In this document: positions 11,911 through 23,023 of the stretch, one piece after another
Position numbering within the stretch: position 1 is the stretch's first letter
How the letters are laid out: each line of letters starts with the position of its first letter
Origin: Rhodocollybia butyracea
Lineage: Eukaryota > Basidiomycota > Agaricomycetes > Agaricales > Omphalotaceae
Direction of reading: 5' to 3'
Assembly (NCBI GenBank): GCA_015501585.1
Contig: JADNRY010000095.1
Coordinates: 1-64,000 of the forward strand
Length of the DNA: 64,000 nucleotides
Program-made: the position numbers and the translations under genes
Notes under the pieces: generated by a model
What the model was told of the DNA's origin: nothing
What the model saw: only the letters and a program-made list of their open reading frames with translations
Databases searched by the model: none

Positions 11911-13390
11911 GTTCACACTCTGCTGCTAATATGGCACAGGCACTTGCAGATGTCCCAAAAACATATGGAATTGAAGATAATGCCTCTGCAAACACGGCAA
12001 TGTTTGAAGACCTTGCAAAAATTCTGCCAACCTTTGCTGGGCTTAACACGCATGTTTGTTGCTTTGCCCACACAGTCAACCTGACTGCTAAATGTGTTCT
12101 CCATTCCTTTGAACCAAGAAAGCCTAAAACAGCTGAGTCCAACAATATTGAGGCTGCTGCACTGGCTGGACTTGGAGATCATATTGGTTTGGAGGAGCTT
12201 TGAACTGACCTTAAAGATCTGGAGGAGGGAATGCAAGACAGGGATAATCTCGAGGGGTTTGTAGATGTATTAGATGAGATGACTGATGGTGAACACAAGG
12301 AGTGGAATGAGGCAGTGCAGCCTCTCTGCAGTGCTTTATACAATATATGTGTCAAATAAAGTTTATTATTCGGGTTAAATTTTCACTCATTGGTGCTTAC
12401 AGTGTCGCCACATCTCATTCAAAATCATCAACTCGCCCACTCTACTGCTCCCTTGATGGCATGAAACTGTATCTGGTACCAAATTTAAGAATTGTGTCCT
12501 TCCTTGTGATGTCTCTACTCGCTGGAACTCAACCTACAACATGCTTGCAGCATTCATTGAAATGAAGACCATTGTGACACTCTTTCTGGACTGCGCATCA
12601 AATGGACTTGCAAGCTATACTCTGTCTCCAGAGGAATGGAATGCAATCTCTGACTTTGTAAAAGCATCAAAGGTATGTCTCAGAGTATATTTCACTGAGA
12701 CTCTGCCTACAGACTGTAACAGATACTCAAAGACACAACAATGTTCTTCTCTTCCAATTTGCCTAACATCTCTTCTGTCATTCCTGCTATGGATGGTACC
12801 AATGAAGCATTTGCTTCAGGCATCATTGATGACCATGAGCTATGTGCTCCACTCCGTCACGCACTTTTGATTGGGAAGAAGACCTTAAACAAGTATTATG
12901 CACTCACGGATGACTGACATTTACCGTATGGCTATGGGTATGTCTTCTTTTCATCTCACTCTGTTCTCAGCTAATCAAATGTATACTGTAGTACTGTAGT
13001 TCTTCATCCTTCATATAAATTGACATACTTCAAGAGTCTCAACTGGACCAATGAATGGATTAATGAAGCAGTCAACATCACCCGAGATGCCTGGACAACC
13101 CGTTACAAACCTTCAGTCACCTTAGCAAGTCCAGCAGCTTCTGCACCAACTACGGTATGTCTCATATGTTCACATTCACGTTGATACTCATTAATACACT
13201 CTTTTTTGTTATATTGCAGAATACCCACCCTTTGTCATCCAATTCATTCATCTCACTCATGACAAAACACTCACATGCAGCTACTCCGGCTGGTAACATG
13301 GATGAATTGGACCGCTACCTTGCTGACAGCTGCGTCCCCACTGACAATCCACTCCAATGGTGGATTATGAACCGAAAAGTGTATTCTAAT

Positions 13391-14464
13391 TAAAGATGTC
13401 CACGAGTCCAAGTGCCACGCAAGTACCCGCAGGTAGGAGCCGTGGGAATACTCGCAGGTATCACTACCCGCGGATCTGGGTATCTGTTTCCCACGGATCA
13501 CAGCGGGTCACGGGTATCACTTCAAAAAAATTAAGCTACTTGCAGGTACTTGCAGGTACTTGCAAGAAGCCAAAAGCACCTTATGGGAGGGCAAGAATAT
13601 TATTTTTCGCACAAATAAAGGCTGAAATATGCTCTCCTCTATGCAATAGACCTTGTTTGAGCAGCTCATATGTCCACCTAGCATGTAGCAAGTTATAAGT
13701 GGCTATATGCACTATAGTACACTATGATGAATATAGTCTCCCTTTAGCTTCTAGACTTGTATCAGTCAAGGACTACTGTTCTCTACCTACATCATGCTCT
13801 ATTCTATGCACAGGCACCTACTGAGTATCTCACACTCATACCTTGCATGTAGTAACCATTTTATTATTATTGTAAGTACTAAATACTTGCACATCAGGAA
13901 AAGCTGTTTTTTGCCTAGGTGACCCCAGAGTGGCCTAAAGCAAACTAGGTGACCTATGAATCCTATGGCATCCTAGGAATTTGGGCTCATCCCTTGCCAG
14001 TCAAGGCTCTTGAGGATTCCCTAGGGTATCCTAGGCAAACCCAGGGCAAGCCTAGGTTTGCCCAGGTTTGCCCAGGTGTTCCCCAGGTGTTCCCCAGGAG
14101 CACCTGGGCAAACCTGGGCAAACCTAGGCTTGCCTAGGGAATCCTCAAGAGCCTTGACTGGCAAGGGACGAGCCCAAATTCCTAGGATGCCATAGGATTC
14201 ATAGGTTACCTAGTTTGCTTTAGGCCACTCTGGGGTCACCTAGGCAAAAACGGCTTTTCCTGATGCAGATACTCAGAAGTATCTTGTGAGTACCTGTGTT
14301 GGCTGGGATCCACAAGTACCCGCAAGTACTTGTGTTTAACTACCTGCAGATCTGGGTATCCGTTTCCCACGGATATATACGGGTCACGGGTAGCCCCTTG
14401 AGGCCCACAAGTACCCGTGCAACAGATCCGGGTACTACTTGACCCGGACTTGTGGACATCTTTA
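13391..14464 (+). mobile_element. hAT-type MITE (copy 2) carrying a foldback MITE
   Basis: Terminal repeats are TAAAGATGTCCACGAGTCC and its inverse with one mismatch. They are flanked by the perfect 8-base duplication ATTCTAAT (13383-13390 and 14465-14472). It interrupts the hAT transposase exactly between WWIMNRKVYSN and LAKLAISIHSIP. Inside it a 374-bp foldback element is inserted. Confidence 0.9.
13892..14265. mobile_element. foldback MITE, copy F1
   Basis: 374 bp, almost a perfect hairpin over its full length. It starts CATCAGGAAAAGC and ends GCTTTTCCTGATG. The flanking 2-base duplication is CA (13890-13891 and 14266-14267). Similar copies lie at 26976, 59632 and 61897. No coding capacity. 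Confidence 0.9.
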
Positions 14465-14812
14465 ATTCTAATCTCGCCAAGTTGGCAATCTCAATTCACA
14501 GTATTCCCGGTATGTCTTATTTCCTGTGATCACTTGTAGCTCATCTCATAGTATTTCTGTTGTGTAGCCTCTGCAGTGTCTGTTGAACGTAGCTTCTCAC
14601 AAGGGCAAATCTTGATTAGCCATCTCCGAAACTGTCTTTGTGCATTTACAATACAGGCACTCATGTGTTTTGGAGACTGGTCCTGTGAGAATTTTGTGAT
14701 CAACAATGAGCTTTTAGGTTATCTGACAGATCCTTTACCAACGCTGCACAACAACAACGAGCTCAATAATCTTGTGGACACTGGTGACATTGGTGATGAT
14801 GAGAGTTTTTGA

Positions 14813-15016
14813 TTCTTTGTAGTTAAGCTCTTGTTTTACTTCCTTTATAAGTACTTATAGTAAATATAAAGAGATAATCCATACATTGTTTATCTGACAC
14901 AGTCCCAAACCCGAAAAACTTGGGAAATCCAAACCCGTACCATTAGCCAACTATGGCCACTATAGTTAATATTCCTACTTCACACTTATTACACACATTC
15001 ATTACCTATTTTCTCT
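14813..15016. other. LTR-like debris beside the NLR gene
   Basis: Sequence around 14945-15052 resembles the 978-bp solo LTR: CCACTAT-TTAATATT, then CACTTATTACACACAT, and at the end GAGTCATAACA. It appears internally rearranged and I cannot place its left end. Confidence 0.5.
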
Positions 15017-18000
15017 TCACACCACCTGGGACAAGGCTATTGATTGAGTCATAACAGCATCATTATATCTTACAACCTCAGAATGGCCCACTGACAGACT
15101 CTGTATTCTGCTAAGGGTGGCTGGGTGCTCTTCTCCCAACACCTTCTTTGAGAGTTCCACAAGAGGCTCAGCTAGTTGATATGCATCATTGTATCTTCCA
15201 GTCTGATAATAGCTGATTGACAAGTTCTGTATTCTGTTAAGGGTGTGTGGGTGCTCTGCTCCCAAAACCTTCTTTGAAAGCTCCACAAGAGACTCTTTTA
15301 GTTGCAATGCATCATTGTATCTTCCAACCTCAGAATAGCTGCTTGCCAAGTTCTGTATTCTGCTAAGGGTGTCTGGGTGTTCCTCTCCCAACACCTCCTT
15401 TGACACTTCCACAAGAGACTTGTTTAGTTGCAATGCATCATTGTATCTTCCAACCTGAGAATATCTGACTGTCAAGCTCTGTATTCTGCTAAGGGTGTCT
15501 GGGTGCTCTTGTCCTAAAACCTTCTTTGAGAGCTCCACAAGAGGTACTGCTAGTTGCAATGCATCATTGTATCTTCCAACTTTAGAATATCTGACTGTCA
15601 AGCTCTGTATTCTGGTCAGGGTGTGTGGGTGCTCTTCTCCTAAAACCTTCTTAGAGAGCTCTGCGAGATACTCTGCTAGTTGCAGTGCATCATTGTATCT
15701 TCCAACCTCAGAGTAGCTCATTGCCAAGTTCTGTATTCTGTTGAGGGTATCTGGGTGCTCTTCTCCTAAAACTGTCTTTGAGAGCTCTGCAAGAGGCTCT
15801 GCTAGTTGCAATGCATTATCATATCTCCCAAGCTCTAAATAACTGTTTGCCAAATTCTGTATTCTGTTGAGGGTGTCTGGGTGCTCTTTCCCCAAAACCT
15901 TCTTTGAAAGCTCAACAAGAGGCACTGCCAGTTGCAATGCATCATTGTATCTCCCAACCTCATAATAGCTGATTGCCAAGTTCTGTGTTCTGGTAAGGGT
16001 GTCTGGGTGCTCTTCTCCTAAAATCTTCTTTGAGAGTTCCAAAAGAGGCTTGTTTAGCTTCAATGCATCATTGTATCTTCCAACCTCAGAATAGCTGCTT
16101 GCCAAGCTCTGTATTCTGCCAAGGGTGTGTGGGTGCTCTTCTCCCAAAACCTTCTTTGAGAGCTCCACAAGAGACTCTTTTAGTTGTAAGGCATCATTGT
16201 ATCTTCCAACCTCAGAATAGCTCATTGCCAAGTTCTGTATTCTGCTAAGAGTGTCTGGATGCTCTTCTCCCAGAACCTTCTTTGAGAGTTCCACAAGAGG
16301 CTTGTTTAGTTCAAATGCATCATTGTATCTTCCAACCTGAGAATATCTGACTGTCAAGCTCTGTATTCTCCTAAGGGTGTCTGGGTGCTCTTCTCCCAAA
16401 ACTTTCTTTGAGAGCTCCACAAGAGGCTCTGATAGTTGCAATGCATTATCATATCTTCCAACCTCAGAATAGTTGATTGCCAAGTTCTGTATTCTATTGA
16501 GGGTATCAGGGTGCTCTTCTCCTAAAACCTTCTTTGAGAGCTCCACAAGAGGCTCCGCTAGTTGCAATGCATGATCATATCTTCCAACCTCAGAATAGCT
16601 GATTGCCAAGTTCTGGATTGTGTTGAGGCTATCTGGGTGCTTTTCTCCTAAAACCTTCTTTGAAAGTTCTGCAAGAGGCTCTTTTAGTTGCAATGCATCA
16701 TTGTATCTTCCAACCTCTGAATAGCTGTTTGCCAAGTTCTGTATTCTGCTGAGGCTGTCTGGGTGCTCTTCTCCTAAAACTTTCTTTGAGAGCTCCACAA
16801 GAGGCTCTTTTAGTTGCAATGCATCATTGTATCTTCCAAGCCTTGAATAGCTGTTTGCCAAGTTCTGTATTCTGCTGAGGGTGTCTGGGTGCTCCTCTCC
16901 CAACACCTCCTTTGAAACTTTTACAAGAGGCTCTTCAAGCTGGAGTGCATCAAAATACCTTCCAGAGCTACTATACATCTCCCCCACCTCTTGCATCAGT
17001 ACAAGTGTTTCTAGATGCTGCTCTCCTAAGGTGCACTTTGTTTCCCTTAACAATGGTTCCAATAGCTTTGATGCAACTCCATGATACCCACACATACACC
17101 ATAGCCTTGCAATAGCTTTGTTGGTATGTCTATTACTTCCGATATCAAACCCTCTGCAGTGTGATATCAATAATCTCATATATCCAATGTCAGTCCAGTC
17201 TGCATCCTCCACAGTGATTGCCACAATACTTTGAGCTCCTTCTTCAAGGATCCTTCTGCTGGACTTACCAGTACTATTCTTAATCCATCCATGGATCAAT
17301 GGATGGAGTGAATAGAATCCATCTCTTTCAACAGTCACAAGAGAATAGGACATCAACTCCTCACTCATTTTGTTCATTTCCATCTCATTCCAATCCAAAT
17401 CTGATGATGCCAGGGCCTCCAATTGAGCGTGTGCTGCCAATGGTGGCCAACCCCATATTTTCATTTTCTCAATTGCTTTTTGAAATAGATTGCATGGTAT
17501 CTTCTCATAATGATAGCAGGAACATATCCTCAAAAATGTTTTACTTTTCTCTGTCAACATCTGCCAGCTAATGTCCCATGTTGCATACACAGAAAGGTTG
17601 AAGTTGTCACTGCTTTGTGTGAGGTACTTGCTTAGCAAGCTTGACAGATGCTTTTCAAATGTCTGCAGATAGCTGCTAATGCAGTTGTGCCTGCAAATAT
17701 AAGATCCTGCATGGACAAGCGCCAGTGTAAAATAATGTACCCTGGCTGCAATCTGACAAGCAATTAATTTCTCCTTGTCATTGCTCTGACGTCCTTTGAC
17801 AGCATGCTTTAACAGAAGTTTGATCCCATCCTCGGGTAACATATCATTTACTTCTGCTAAATTTGGAGATAGTGCATCAAGATGGCGGTTGCGTGATGTA
17901 GTGATAATATTTCCTGTGTTTGTTTTCGGTAAAAATTGCCCAAGATTGATTTTAGGGTCATCAGCATTATCCATCACAACCAGCCATTCTTCCTTGTCCT

Positions 18001-18596
18001 TTGCTAACAAATGGAGCCCTACTCTCCAGCTATCAGGCTGCTGGAGTCCATTCTTGATTGCAATGTCATAATAACTTGCTTGTATAGATTCTTCAGAATG
18101 GGCTGAAATAAAGTAGCGCTTGGTGAATCTACAAGATCCAAATAAGTAGGCATATCCAATATGATGTAGTATCTCCTCATAGCAATGGTACCTTGTTTTT
18201 GATTGTCTTACGAACTCTAGAACACATTGTGTCTTTCCGGCCCCACCAATACCTAACAGGAGAAATATCTTCCTTTCTGTAGCCACAGGCCGAGCTCCAA
18301 AATAGGTGTCCATTTCCAACAAGATATCTTTCCGGCCTGTAAAGAAAAGTGTGGCTGCAGGGAAATCAGTCATTCCTGGTGTATATCCTGTCAATTTGCT
18401 CAGCTCAGGAAAGCAGGGAAGACCAAGCTATATTGTATACCTGGAGGAGCAGTATTTTTGACCTCTGCCCTTGAGTTCAAGTTCTCAGCGGGATATGTAA
18501 CTTGAAATGATGATCCCTGTATGATAAAGTTTGATGCCCCTGCAAAAAAGTTGCTTCTGTATGCCCACTGACTTTACCAATTATACCTCGAGTCAT
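15017..18596 (-). CDS. NLR-like STAND protein: NB-ARC plus about 16 TPR repeats
   Basis: Model complement(15017-18387, 18441-18539, 18587-18596), 1,159 residues, with 53- and 47-base GT-AG introns. The N-terminal leader has GASNFIIQGSSF, like the short leader motif I associate with Agaricomycete NLR-like proteins (from memory). NB-ARC follows: P-loop GIGGAGKTQ, Walker B WLVVMDNADDP and sensor TTSRN. A helical linker leads to kinesin-light-chain-type TPRs of exactly 42 residues (consensus YSEVGRYNDAL, then LSKKVLGEEHPDTL). The last, partial repeat ends in LTR-like sequence. No enzymatic effector domain is visible. Known fungal relatives act in non-self recognition or programmed cell death, so a sensor role is inference. 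The first exon is only ten bases and is the weakest part. Confidence 0.85.
15060..17000 (-). repeat. 126-bp tandem repeat array encoding TPRs
   Basis: About 16 head-to-tail units with a 126-base period. Neighbours are so similar in DNA that the block reads as recently amplified or homogenised. Variable positions concentrate in a few residues of each unit, for example before GRY and after ALQL. Confidence 0.9.
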
Positions 18597-19097
18597 ATTT
18601 AAATACTTACGTTGCAGACATTGCGACTTGTAGGTTGGGATCAAAAGACGTTCGATGGGTCTGCTTTATAACGAGTGGTTACAAGTCAGGTGCCGTGATT
18701 GATATCTTTTAAACTCCATATTGTAGTCACCAACCTGATCTCAACTCGGATATTCGCACATTATAATACAGTTCACGACTTGACAGATGAAAGTAGACAC
18801 CAACAGCAAGAACGAATCTCATTTGGTAGTATATTAATATGAGCATGATGCTACTCAATACTAATCCATCAAGCAATGAGCATCGCCCCCCAGGTTGTAA
18901 AACCAAAGATACCGGATAAGTGGAGTCCACGATGATGCCCAAAGTGGAATACATGAATACCGCATGCTGGTTGCGCATTGCATACATCTCATGTAGTACT
19001 ACCGAGTCTCTTTTGGAGAACTTCAAACAAGAAATGAATAATTTGTATTTACTATCGGGCATCAAGCCCATAGAGAACCAGATCTATCAGAGACAGG
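18597..19097. other. upstream region of the NLR gene, one uncertain frame
   Basis: The NLR promoter should lie here. A minus-strand frame (18727-19071, 114 codons) has hydrophobic stretches such as YSTLGIIVDSTYPVSLVL and could be a fragment of a membrane protein. I cannot assign a family. Confidence 0.25.
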
Positions 19098-19102
19098 CAT
19101 GG

Positions 19103-19654
19103 TGTTATGACCCCGCACCAATTTTCTAAACTTCCCAATACATGTACTACATAACATCTTTACAATCTAACAAGTATATCCGCGGGCTTACTACCGGCTA
19201 TAGTAACCCATAACCGGTAAGCACGACAATGGCAACCAACTGTAGAAACCGGACCGGGACTTTAGAATGTTCCCCAAGGCTCAAATCATCTTGGAGAACA
19301 TTCTCGAACTTGTCACGATTTATTTACCTTACTATAAATACTGTAAATACTTGGATGTACTTCTTCAGCTTGAATATTTTGTCAACACGACCGTATTTTA
19401 AGCTTTAAACTGCTATTGAACACTGAACTACTATCTCTTATCACTTTCTACATTGATTTGCGCACTTATCAACACTGAATCATCAACTCGATTGTGATCA
19501 ACGCCGATCATGATCAACTACTAACTCTTATCACAACCTTTGAACACTTATTATCACTTACCACCGTAGACTTTGTCTGCACAACTGAAGGACTGTACTA
19601 TAAATATATTTACAATCCTAAGATCTCATTGAGATAACGAACATGGTTCTAACA
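19103..19654. repeat. solo LTR, 552 bp
   Basis: It begins TGTTATGACCCC and ends GGTTCTAACA, with a perfect 5-base duplication CATGG (19098-19102 and 19655-19659). There is no coding content. It is distinct in sequence from the 978-bp solo LTR but shares the TGTTATGAC start. Confidence 0.82.
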
Positions 19655-19720
19655 CATGGGCAATAATAGATCTTTGTTGCTACACTGGGTTGGGACTCAT
19701 CATCTGAAAGGCCCACAAAT

Positions 19721-19992
19721 TAAGGATGGACATGAGTCCAGTTCCTAACAGGTGGCCTGCAGATTTGACCAATACCTCTCTGACCTGGATCCGCTGGTTC
19801 CAGGTACCCATTCCCATGGGTCTGGGTCAGTCACAGGTCATCCTTTGGGGACCTCCAGACCTAATAAAGTACCATTTTAAATACCTGCAGTTGACCAGCA
19901 TGACCCGGATTCAGCGGATCCAGATCAGTCACAGGTCAGGATTATTTTCTGCTGGTACCCGCGCAGCAGATCCGGACTTGTGTCCATCTCTA
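19721..19992 (+). mobile_element. hAT-type MITE (copy 3), 272 bp
   Basis: It starts TAAGGATGGACATGAGTCC and ends GGACTTGTGTCCATCTCTA. The perfect 8-base duplication is CCACAAAT (19713-19720 and 19993-20000). It is uninterrupted, so it shows the basic size of the family. Confidence 0.9.
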
Positions 19993-20039
19993 CCACAAAT
20001 TCAAGATCCAACTAACAACTTGAACATCCTAGCATCTGG

Positions 20040-20866
20040 TCCAAGCAATAACGCCCTTGCCACCAGTATAAAACGGAGTGGTGAAGCTTTGCCTCTTCAC
20101 CAACAAACAGGCTTCACTCTACATGTCACATCACCATGTATTAACCCAGCTAACAATAGTCTCCGTTACTATTCCTTCTGACTTGGCGAAACCTGGCTAC
20201 CTTGAGTGTTTGTTGTTGCCGACAATGCCCACACATGACATGCCTGTCTCTGGCAACACAGGCTATGCATTCAACGTACGTAGCCATTTTGCGTGTGTTA
20301 AATTGGAAAACACTGCTCATTTGGTACACCGACTTGTTTGTAAGTTGCGGGATCGTGGATGTGTGTGTGGATTCAATACTATGAACATCGGGACTTACCC
20401 TCACTTAGTGGACTCACATCGAGACTCACCCCCACTTGAGCCCACCAAGCCCACCAAAAACAAGAACAATACCGTTGCTGGAACAGTCGAAATCACACTG
20501 GGGGCCAGCCGACAGTGTCAGGGAAGGGATCCCGCGCCCCGGACTTTATTTAATGTTTGAACCAGCGGAGTCCAAGTCCGAGTCGAGTGGGATGCTTTCG
20601 CTGCTAGAGTCAGATTGGTTGGCCTTGCCACCAATTCTAAATTCTCTGTGCTGGGTGTCGGAATCTAATGACGCCAGATACAATGTTGATTGAAAATCCC
20701 GTTATTTTGCCTCGTTCATCATCGTTGCTGCTGTTGCCATCCATGCTACCCCCTCGATGCCAAATTCGGCCGCTAAAGTTTTCAGTCACTGCCACCACCT
20801 CCCACTGGAGGCGGTGCAAACGATGAATCCAATTTATTCAGCAATAGTGGGCGTACCTTTCTGTCA
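20040..20866 (+). repeat. diverged repeat unit, inverted partner at 25.6-26.3 kb
   Basis: Sequence from about 20130 onward matches the reverse complement of about 25600-26310 at moderate identity. Shared landmarks include TGGTACACCGAC, AACAATACCGTTGC, CGCGCCCCGGACTTT and TTCTCTGTGCTGG. The frames are broken in both copies and I recognise no domain. It could be a duplicated decayed gene or part of a transposon. The right end of this copy is cut by the helicase element. Confidence 0.6.
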
Positions 20867-20885
20867 ACATTTTCTTAGACTCGAA

Positions 20886-20940
20886 CCAGTCCCCTGCTAG
20901 AGTTGTGATGTGAAAATCACAGCCTCGGCAGAGGGACTGG
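20886..20940. repeat. left terminal hairpin of the helicase element
   Basis: Arms CCAGTCCC (20886-20893) and GGGACTGG (20933-20940) enclose an inner hairpin with arms TGTGAT and ATCACA. The same place at the right end (24205-24264) forms a hairpin with different arms, CCAGTCGTTTC and GAAACGACTGG. Confidence 0.8.
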
Positions 20941-21174
20941 AACTTAATCCGGCTGTTTTGGACGGTCGGATTTAAACCACGTGCTTCTTTGTACTTTGTC
21001 GTTTCTCTAAATCCATAGTGTCCTCAAACTCGTCGTATGAACTCATTAAGACGCTCAAAATCTTCGCCGATTTTCCACGAATAACATAGTGTTTTTATTT
21101 TTTTGAAATTCGCATTAGTTCTTCCGGTAGCGACGTCTCGATCGTCTGCGACACTTCGGTCTCACTTCCACCTT

Positions 21175-22962
21175 ATGCCTCCCAAATACCCACAAGCACT
21201 CGATGAAGGACGTCTGGAGAAAGCTGAAAGGGTTTTATGTAAGATTTTCGAAGTTTCAGAGCTTAGAGAGCACCAGAAACTCGCTGGAAGGAATATACTG
21301 CAAGGTAAAAGCACTGTCTATGATGTTCCTACTGGTGGCGGCAAAACTCTCGCATTCTGGTATCCTCTCGCTTACAACTGGGACTCGAAAGATGGCATTT
21401 CAGTCTCGCAAAAAGTTGCACTAGTTGTCAGCCCTTTGAATGCTCTCATGAACTCACAGGTAGAGGCTTTGCAGAAGAGAGGCATTCCAGCTCTGGCTGT
21501 GAACAACGAGAAGGGTACTGGGAGTATAGATGATATATTTGAGGTGTGTATCTATTCTTTCTATCTTGATACTCCTCTCTAATTGCTGGTGCCTTTAGAT
21601 AGACGAAGGTGGCCAAATTCGCGTGAAACATCGTGTTATATTTATATCACCTGAAACTGCTGTTTCAACACCTTTTCATGAGAAGGTGCTCAAGATTAGG
21701 ACATTCCGAGAGCACTGTATTGAGGTTGTCATTGACGAAGCTCACTGTGCTAGTGAATGGGGCAAAGAATTCCGTCCAGAATACGCACAACTCACAAAGC
21801 TTCTTGCACGACTTCCGAGTGGATTACCTGTACTTCTTGCCTCTGCCACCATGCCGGAGGATGTGGTTCATGATGTCTTATTCAAGGTTGGCCTTCCGCA
21901 GGACTCCGCACGCATAGCCGTCTCCAATGCAAAGTATAATATTGCACTGTCGGTCCGCATTCTTCAGCATCCCGGTTCTACTTACGCCGACCTCTTCACT
22001 CTGTTCCCAGTAGAACCCGATGCTGAATTCCCACAGACTCTCATATATGTCAACAACCGCAAAGAGGCTGAAGAAATACAAGATTTTCTTCGACGCCACT
22101 GCCCATCACACTTGCCCACCAGCTCAGTCGAGTTTTACCACCGGTTCCTTACAGACAAGCGCAAAGCAGAAATCGCGGAAGGTCTACGATCTGGGCGTCT
22201 TCATTGCGTGATTGCAACTGATGCTCTTGGTATGGTACGTGCTTGAATAATCTTATTCTTTCTCAGTTCTCATTATCATATAGGGTATGGACTTCCTCGG
22301 GATCATGCGTGTCATTCTATGGCATGAGCCGTTGACCTTTCTATCACTAATCCAGAAACTTGGACACGGTGTACGCCAACTCAGTGATCTTGGCGAGGCA
22401 ATTCTTTTCATTACGAAAGCTTCATACGCAAAACACCTTACCGATTTGGAATCCGAGAGGGATGAAGATGGAGATGGAGATCAGCCGGAATCCCCAAACA
22501 CTATGGAAGAGACTGGAGTAGACCGTATTGCTGCAATTGACCAGGAGGATCCAGAAATCAATGCTGGGCCGCGTGGCAAGAAGAAAAAAGCGCGCGACCA
22601 TAAGTATTTTTCCTTGTTCATAGCTGCCTCTGGTTGTCGACGAATCCCGTGGGACGAGTTTTTTAGTAACCGTGGCAAATGTAGGTGTCACCATTCAATA
22701 ACATCTTTCCACTAATACATTGCCAGTATCTCTCTTCGTTCCACCTGAAAATTCATGCTGCTGTGATAACTGCCAGCCTGAAGCTTTTCCCGTCGACACC
22801 ATCAAAATCTCATACCCATATCCCACTTGTGCTCCACGTACAGCATGGTTTTCCGAGGCTCTTTCTGCTGAAGTCACCGATGCATTACGCCGATGGCGTT
22901 CTGAAGCTATCCTCATCTACTACCCTGGTCAACTTTCCATTGTCAGGAGCGCACTAGGCTAA
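21175..22962 (+). CDS. RecQ-like DEAH-box DNA helicase, spliced
   Basis: Model 21175-21543, 21599-22234, 22284-22680, 22727-22962; introns of 55, 49 and 46 bases; 545 residues starting MPPKYPQALDEG. Helicase motifs in order: I PTGGGKTLAFWYPL, Ia VSPLNALMNSQVEAL, II VIDEAHCASEWG, III LLASATMP, IV TLIYVNNRKEAEEI, V CVIATDALGMGMDF. The C-terminus has a cysteine cluster like the RecQ zinc region (CRRIPWDEFF, then CCCDNC). Motif VI reads IQKLGHGVRQ where active RecQ proteins have Q-x-x-GR-x-GR, so the first arginine is lost. HRDC and WRN-type parts are absent. An upstream in-frame ATG at 21103 would add 24 residues. It lies inside the TIR element, so it is probably a transposon-borne helicase, not the host RecQ. 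Confidence 0.88.
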
Positions 22963-23023
22963 GCATAGTGCAAATAGCAGTAAAGACCTGCAAACATATA
23001 TGAGATTATACTAATAATAAGTA

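Larger units (their letters stand above)
10390..14812 (+). pseudogene. hAT-family transposase, broken by nested insertions
   Basis: hAT transposase pieces occur in order in three blocks. The first (about 10430-10595) ends HLVDFIELLCSHT. After the first MITE comes the RNase-H-like core with GIEDNASANTAMF and HVCCFAHTVNLTAK (about 11919-12110). Further on are LHPSYKLTYFKSLNW (about 13000-13045) and ELDRYLAD with PLQWWIMNRKVY (about 13300-13385). After the second MITE comes the C-terminal dimerisation region, with a normal-looking intron (about 14509-14568) followed by SVERSFSQGQILISHLRN. The mid-part has frameshifts and stops. The N-terminus and BED finger are not visible. I could not define this element's own terminal repeats. 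Confidence 0.8.

Noticed and set aside
13892..14265. CRISPR-like or rho-independent terminator palindromes
   Set aside because: These are eukaryotic foldback MITEs with target duplications.
15495..17115. Plus-strand frames with repeated SSPKTF motifs
   Set aside because: They are shadows of the TPR array on the other strand.
21175..22962. Host RecQ/BLM or telomere-linked helicase gene
   Set aside because: The gene is short, lacks HRDC, has a changed motif VI, and lies inside a TIR element with a target duplication. No telomere repeats are nearby.
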